Assembly: GCF_900000175.1 (NCBI RefSeq)
Contig: NZ_CWGJ01000014.1
Coordinates: 1-55,469, forward strand
DNA: 55,469 nucleotides
From: Estrella lausannensis
GTDB taxonomy: Bacteria > Chlamydiota > Chlamydiia > Chlamydiales > Criblamydiaceae
Direction of reading: 5' to 3'
The position numbers were made by a program, and so were the translations under genes. The notes beneath the pieces were generated by a model, which had not been told where the DNA came from, ran no database searches, and saw only the letters and a program-made list of their open reading frames with translations. This document shows positions 52,594 through 55,469 of the stretch, one piece after another (position 1 is the stretch's first letter; each line of letters begins with the position of its first letter).

Positions 52594-53304
52594 ATGCACA
52601 TGATGCTCATCCTTCTAATGACCCTCTGCACAATCTGCGCATATCCCGGCGAAATTCTGAAGGAAAACATCTCAAGAGCCTCCCGAGGAGACTGGCTTAC
52701 GCTCTCCTTTGATAAAAATTACACCTACTTCCGGGTGCAAAACAAAGAAGCGGAAACGGTGGACCTCGAAGAGGTGTCCATTTCCTGTAAAAACTTCAGC
52801 TGTCAAAAGCTATCATTCGCTGAGTGGGCGAAGAGAGGATTCCCTCTAAAAGCCAGCCACGTCGTGTATAAAATCGACTTGAAAAGCGGCCGGTTTCTTC
52901 AGATCGCCTCCAGGACAGATCACACCTCCCTTTCCGTCAATCAAGGCAACGCTTTTTTAACGACCCTGCTCAACCTCAACCTGAAAAAAATCCCGGATAG
53001 TCAAAGGCGCCGCGTCGGCCCTCCGGTGTTCGGCTCCGGCCCCGTGGATACAAGAAAAGTATGGCAGCCGCGCCTTGTCTTTCAGGGAACGGTTGTCCAA
53101 GGTGTCAATTTTGATGCCTTCACAGCTCTTTGGCCCCATGACGGAAGCGACCTTTCAGGCAAGTTTGTCGAGATCTACCTGCCGCAGGAGGGACAGAAAT
53201 ACCCTTCCTATTTTCCCTATTATATGGAAATCAGCGGGATGATCGGCAAGGCGAAGCTGCACATCGTGGACTCGGGAACAGAACGCGATGCGATGCCCCA
53301 TTGA
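52594..53304 (+). CDS. Secreted protein of unknown function
   Basis: The 236-aa product starts with a short signal peptide (MHMMLILLMTLCTICAYPG) and is mainly beta in the rest: LTLSFDKNYTYFRVQNKE, HVVYKIDLKSGRFLQIAS, then a Pro-rich link (RRRVGPPVFGSGPVD) and WQPRLVFQGTVVQGVNFDAF, closing with YYMEISGMIGKAKLHIVDSG. I do not recognise a named family; it may be a chlamydial conserved periplasmic protein. AGGAGAACTCCT precedes the ATG. It is separated from lepB by a repeat hairpin and 113 bp, so co-transcription is unclear. Confidence 0.7.
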   Translation: MHMMLILLMTLCTICAYPGEILKENISRASRGDWLTLSFDKNYTYFRVQNKEAETVDLEEVSISCKNFSCQKLSFAEWAKRGFPLKASHVVYKIDLKSGRFLQIASRTDHTSLSVNQGNAFLTTLLNLNLKKIPDSQRRRVGPPVFGSGPVDTRKVWQPRLVFQGTVVQGVNFDAFTALWPHDGSDLSGKFVEIYLPQEGQKYPSYFPYYMEISGMIGKAKLHIVDSGTERDAMPH

Positions 53305-53322
53305 AAAGCGGGGTTTTAAGAC

Positions 53323-53377
53323 TATACCGAAAGTATCTCAAAACTTGGGATTTTGGCTTTGAGAAAGTCTCGGTATA
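53323..53377. repeat. Hairpin copy of the inverted-repeat family
   Basis: TATACCGAAAGTATCTCAAA and TTTGAGAAAGTCTCGGTATA form arms around a 15-bp interior, 18 bp after the stop of the secreted-protein gene and 41 bp before lepB. In transcript it could act as a terminator or RNA structure. Confidence 0.8.
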
Positions 53378-53417
53378 TCCACAAACAGCAAGTAACGAAA
53401 TACAGGATCAATAACTT

Positions 53418-55331
53418 ATGTGCGCCCTCCCCTTTTTTTCCAAAAACAAGGGTTATACCCTTTCCAAAAGCCACCATATCCTCTCACACGCTTATGGATT
53501 ATATAAAAAAAAGGGAAGATCCCTTGCCAAAGAGGCGCTGCAGTCGTTTGAACAAAAGCTGCAAGAGCTCGACCAGGCATGTCTTGGCAAAGACCGCCAA
53601 AAAGCTTCCGAGCTCGCGCAATGGGTAGAGAGGTTCATCGCCAACCACTTCAAAAAAAACTTCTTCGACTATTTTAAGGAGTTTGCCGTAGCCCTTCTCT
53701 TAGCCCTCGCCATCGCAACCGTGGTGCGCCAAAGCTGGTTTGAGATCTATGAGATTCCGACCGGCTCCATGCGGCCCACCTTTAAGGAACAAGACGATTT
53801 AACCGTTTCCAAAACAGCCTTCGGCATTAATATCCCTCTGAAAACTAAACACTTCTACTTCGATCCTGCGCTGGTGGAAAGAGGCGGGGTCATCATTTTT
53901 TCCGGCGACGGCATCGATCTGCCCGACACAGACACCACCTATTTTGGACTGTTTCCGGCAAAAAAACGCTACACCAAGCGCATGATCGGAAAGCCAGGGG
54001 ATCACCTCTACTTTTACGGAGGGAAAATCTATGGAATTGACAAGAACGGCCATGAAATCCGGGAGCTGCTCGAAGCTAAGTCAATGCAGCAACTAGAGCA
54101 TATCCCCTTCCTTTCTTTCGAAGGAAAGCCGGCCTCCCTGTCCTCTACTGAAATAGTTCTCAAGCATATGAATATGCCCATCGGAAAAATTCTCTATCTG
54201 CCTCAGGAAGGACTCGTCGGCGAGATCAATACCGGAGAGAACTGGAAACGGGAGAAACTCGCATCCGAAAAAAAGAATGAACCGGAGGAGTTTGGCGACT
54301 TTTTCGGCATCGGCAATTTCGCCATGGCAAGGATCATCACCAGGGATCAATTGCCTGAAAGCGTCAGGAAGAGCAAACAGGCCACAGAGGGAACATTCTT
54401 TCTTGAGCTCGCCCACTCCCCCAGCCTTACCTATCCCAAGCCAAAATTCACGGAGAGAGACCTCTCCTTTGGCATCCTGCTGGATCCTGAACACTCCTAT
54501 ATTCCGCTAAGCGAAGTGCACCTGCAAAAAATCTTAGAGAACCTCTACACCGCCCGCTTCAACGTCAAAAATCAATTTGCCAAAAGATACAGCGTAGAGA
54601 ACGGACCCTTCACACCCTCAAACCCTAAAATGACGGGCATACCCGACGGCACATACGAGTTTTACTACGGCAAGGCCCACCAGATCGGCTTTTGGGGAAT
54701 ATCAAAAGAGCTGCCTCAAAGCTCCCCGCTCTACAACAAGGACCCTCGTTATATTAAACTCTTGTTTAACCAGGGCATTGATTTTTTAAATTTTTATGAG
54801 CCCAGCGCCGATGGAAACCGCCTGTTTCCCCATCGCTACGCCTATTTCCGCGACGGAAACCTCTATCTGATGGGATCGCCCATTCTGACTAAAGACGATC
54901 CAGTTCTAAAAGAGTTTGTCAAAAAGGAAAAAGAAAAGCAGTCTCTTTCACCCAAGGACAGGCCCTACAGGCCATTCATCGACCGGGGTGCTCCCATTAA
55001 AGAGGGCAAGTTTGACCGCGATTTCATCGAAAAATTCGGATTGAGCATCCCGGAAAAACACTACTTTGTGCTCGGCGACAATCACGCCATGAGCGCCGAT
55101 AGCCGTATCTTTGGCTTTGTTCCGGAGAGCAACCTGCAGGGAGCGCCGAGTCTTTTGATCTGGCCGCCCGGCGAGCGGTTCGGCTTTCCTAATCAGCAAC
55201 CCTACCCTTTTCTCAATACCCCCCGTCTCATCGTCTGGGGAATTTTCCTCCTGCTCGTAGCTGCCTACCTTCTTTACAGAAAGAGAGAGAGGAGCCGTCC
55301 GGTGTTTAAAAAGGTCGGTTTCAAAAGCTAG
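53418..55331 (+). CDS. lepB: Signal peptidase I, long chlamydial type
   Basis: The 637-aa enzyme has a charged N-terminal region (1-80), a membrane helix (VALLLALAIATVV, 91-103), the catalytic Ser in PTGSMRPTF (S117), the general-base Lys in RYTKRMIGKPGD (K187) and the closing LGDNHAMSADSR (about 551-562), then a second helix near the C-terminus (LIVWGIFLLLVAAYLLY). Between the Lys box and the GDN box lie ~350 residues, far more than in E. coli LepB (324 aa total); long inserts are typical of chlamydial SPase I. It removes signal peptides from exported proteins, among them the MOMP-like set next door. Confidence 0.95.
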   Translation: MCALPFFSKNKGYTLSKSHHILSHAYGLYKKKGRSLAKEALQSFEQKLQELDQACLGKDRQKASELAQWVERFIANHFKKNFFDYFKEFAVALLLALAIATVVRQSWFEIYEIPTGSMRPTFKEQDDLTVSKTAFGINIPLKTKHFYFDPALVERGGVIIFSGDGIDLPDTDTTYFGLFPAKKRYTKRMIGKPGDHLYFYGGKIYGIDKNGHEIRELLEAKSMQQLEHIPFLSFEGKPASLSSTEIVLKHMNMPIGKILYLPQEGLVGEINTGENWKREKLASEKKNEPEEFGDFFGIGNFAMARIITRDQLPESVRKSKQATEGTFFLELAHSPSLTYPKPKFTERDLSFGILLDPEHSYIPLSEVHLQKILENLYTARFNVKNQFAKRYSVENGPFTPSNPKMTGIPDGTYEFYYGKAHQIGFWGISKELPQSSPLYNKDPRYIKLLFNQGIDFLNFYEPSADGNRLFPHRYAYFRDGNLYLMGSPILTKDDPVLKEFVKKEKEKQSLSPKDRPYRPFIDRGAPIKEGKFDRDFIEKFGLSIPEKHYFVLGDNHAMSADSRIFGFVPESNLQGAPSLLIWPPGERFGFPNQQPYPFLNTPRLIVWGIFLLLVAAYLLYRKRERSRPVFKKVGFKS

Positions 55332-55332
55332 A

Positions 55333-55367
55333 TAGCCCGCCCCCAAACCGAAAACGTGCGGGGGCTA
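55333..55367 (+). terminator. Possible terminator after lepB
   Basis: TAGCCC pairs with GGGCTA and the stem can be extended with a bulge into CCC/GGG. It starts 1 bp after the lepB stop. No T-run follows. Confidence 0.4.
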
Positions 55368-55413
55368 TAAGAGACTGTCCTAAAATCTGAAAGATTTTCA
55401 GCATTTTAATCCA

Positions 55414-55469
55414 ATATACCGAAACAACTTAAAGAATTGGAATTTAGCCAGAAGGGCCTTAAGAATTTT
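55414..55469. repeat. Left arm of an inverted-repeat element running off the window
   Basis: ATATACCGAAACAACTTAAA-GAATTGGAATTTAGCC, then AGAAGGGCCTTAAG, resembles the start of the full elements (arm, then AGAAAGATCCCCAAG). The rest lies outside the window. Confidence 0.55.

Overview
The window looks like a chromosomal segment of an environmental (amoeba-associated) member of the Chlamydiae, nearest in style to the Waddlia/Criblamydia/Estrella group. The main reasons are nine cysteine-rich MOMP-like outer-membrane proteins sharing a WKPCVDDLD signature and a C-terminal beta-barrel end, the very long chlamydial-type signal peptidase I, a coiled-coil/ankyrin-like effector candidate, and an aromatic C-terminal residue on the barrels. 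The placement is inference from sequence pattern; no search was run.

Layout. (1) 78-7352: a signal-anchored nucleotidyltransferase-like protein, a DUF952 protein, then a two-gene operon of a 1235-aa SIR2-domain protein and a small protein with a HEPN-type RNxxxH motif (a probable antiphage pair), followed by the remnant of a large serine recombinase that runs into tRNA-Ala(CGC). (2) 7475-12780: a small membrane protein, then speA-speB plus a deoxyhypusine-synthase homologue (probable arginine to agmatine to putrescine to homospermidine route), and a GNAT-like protein. (3) 13004-17141: a DevBCA-type exporter with its own TolC-like lipoprotein. (4) 17138-27812: a beta-carbonic anhydrase with signal peptide, a lipoxygenase with all five iron ligands, an amino-acid permease, a methyltransferase coupled to a cyanophycin-synthetase-like ligase whose Mur-ligase half is degenerate, a barrel protein and an effector candidate. 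(5) 28063-33566: a ferric-reductase-like flavocytochrome and a heavy-metal P-type ATPase broken by a 20-bp tandem duplication, tRNA-Leu(TAA), a Q/N-rich secreted protein and an alpha/beta hydrolase. (6) 33754-52210: a MOMP-like gene, a YbhGFSR-type exporter whose outer-membrane partner is broken at a poly-C tract, then eight more MOMP-like genes in one direction, one of them broken by a 17-bp tandem duplication. (7) 52594-55331: a secreted protein and lepB.

Two patterns cut across the window. First, a family of small inverted-repeat elements (arms close to TATACCGAAAGTGTCTCAAA) sits in the intergenic gaps, with two 164-bp full copies side by side and many short or single-arm copies. Second, three envelope/transport genes are frameshifted by simple, potentially reversible events (20-bp duplication, 17-bp duplication, 9-C tract), and in each case removing the extra bases restores exactly one open frame. 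This suggests either slipped-strand on/off switching or assembly error, and it is directly testable. The strongest candidates for undescribed biology are the SIR2-HEPN operon, the methyltransferase plus pseudo-Mur ligase operon, and the frameshift switches.
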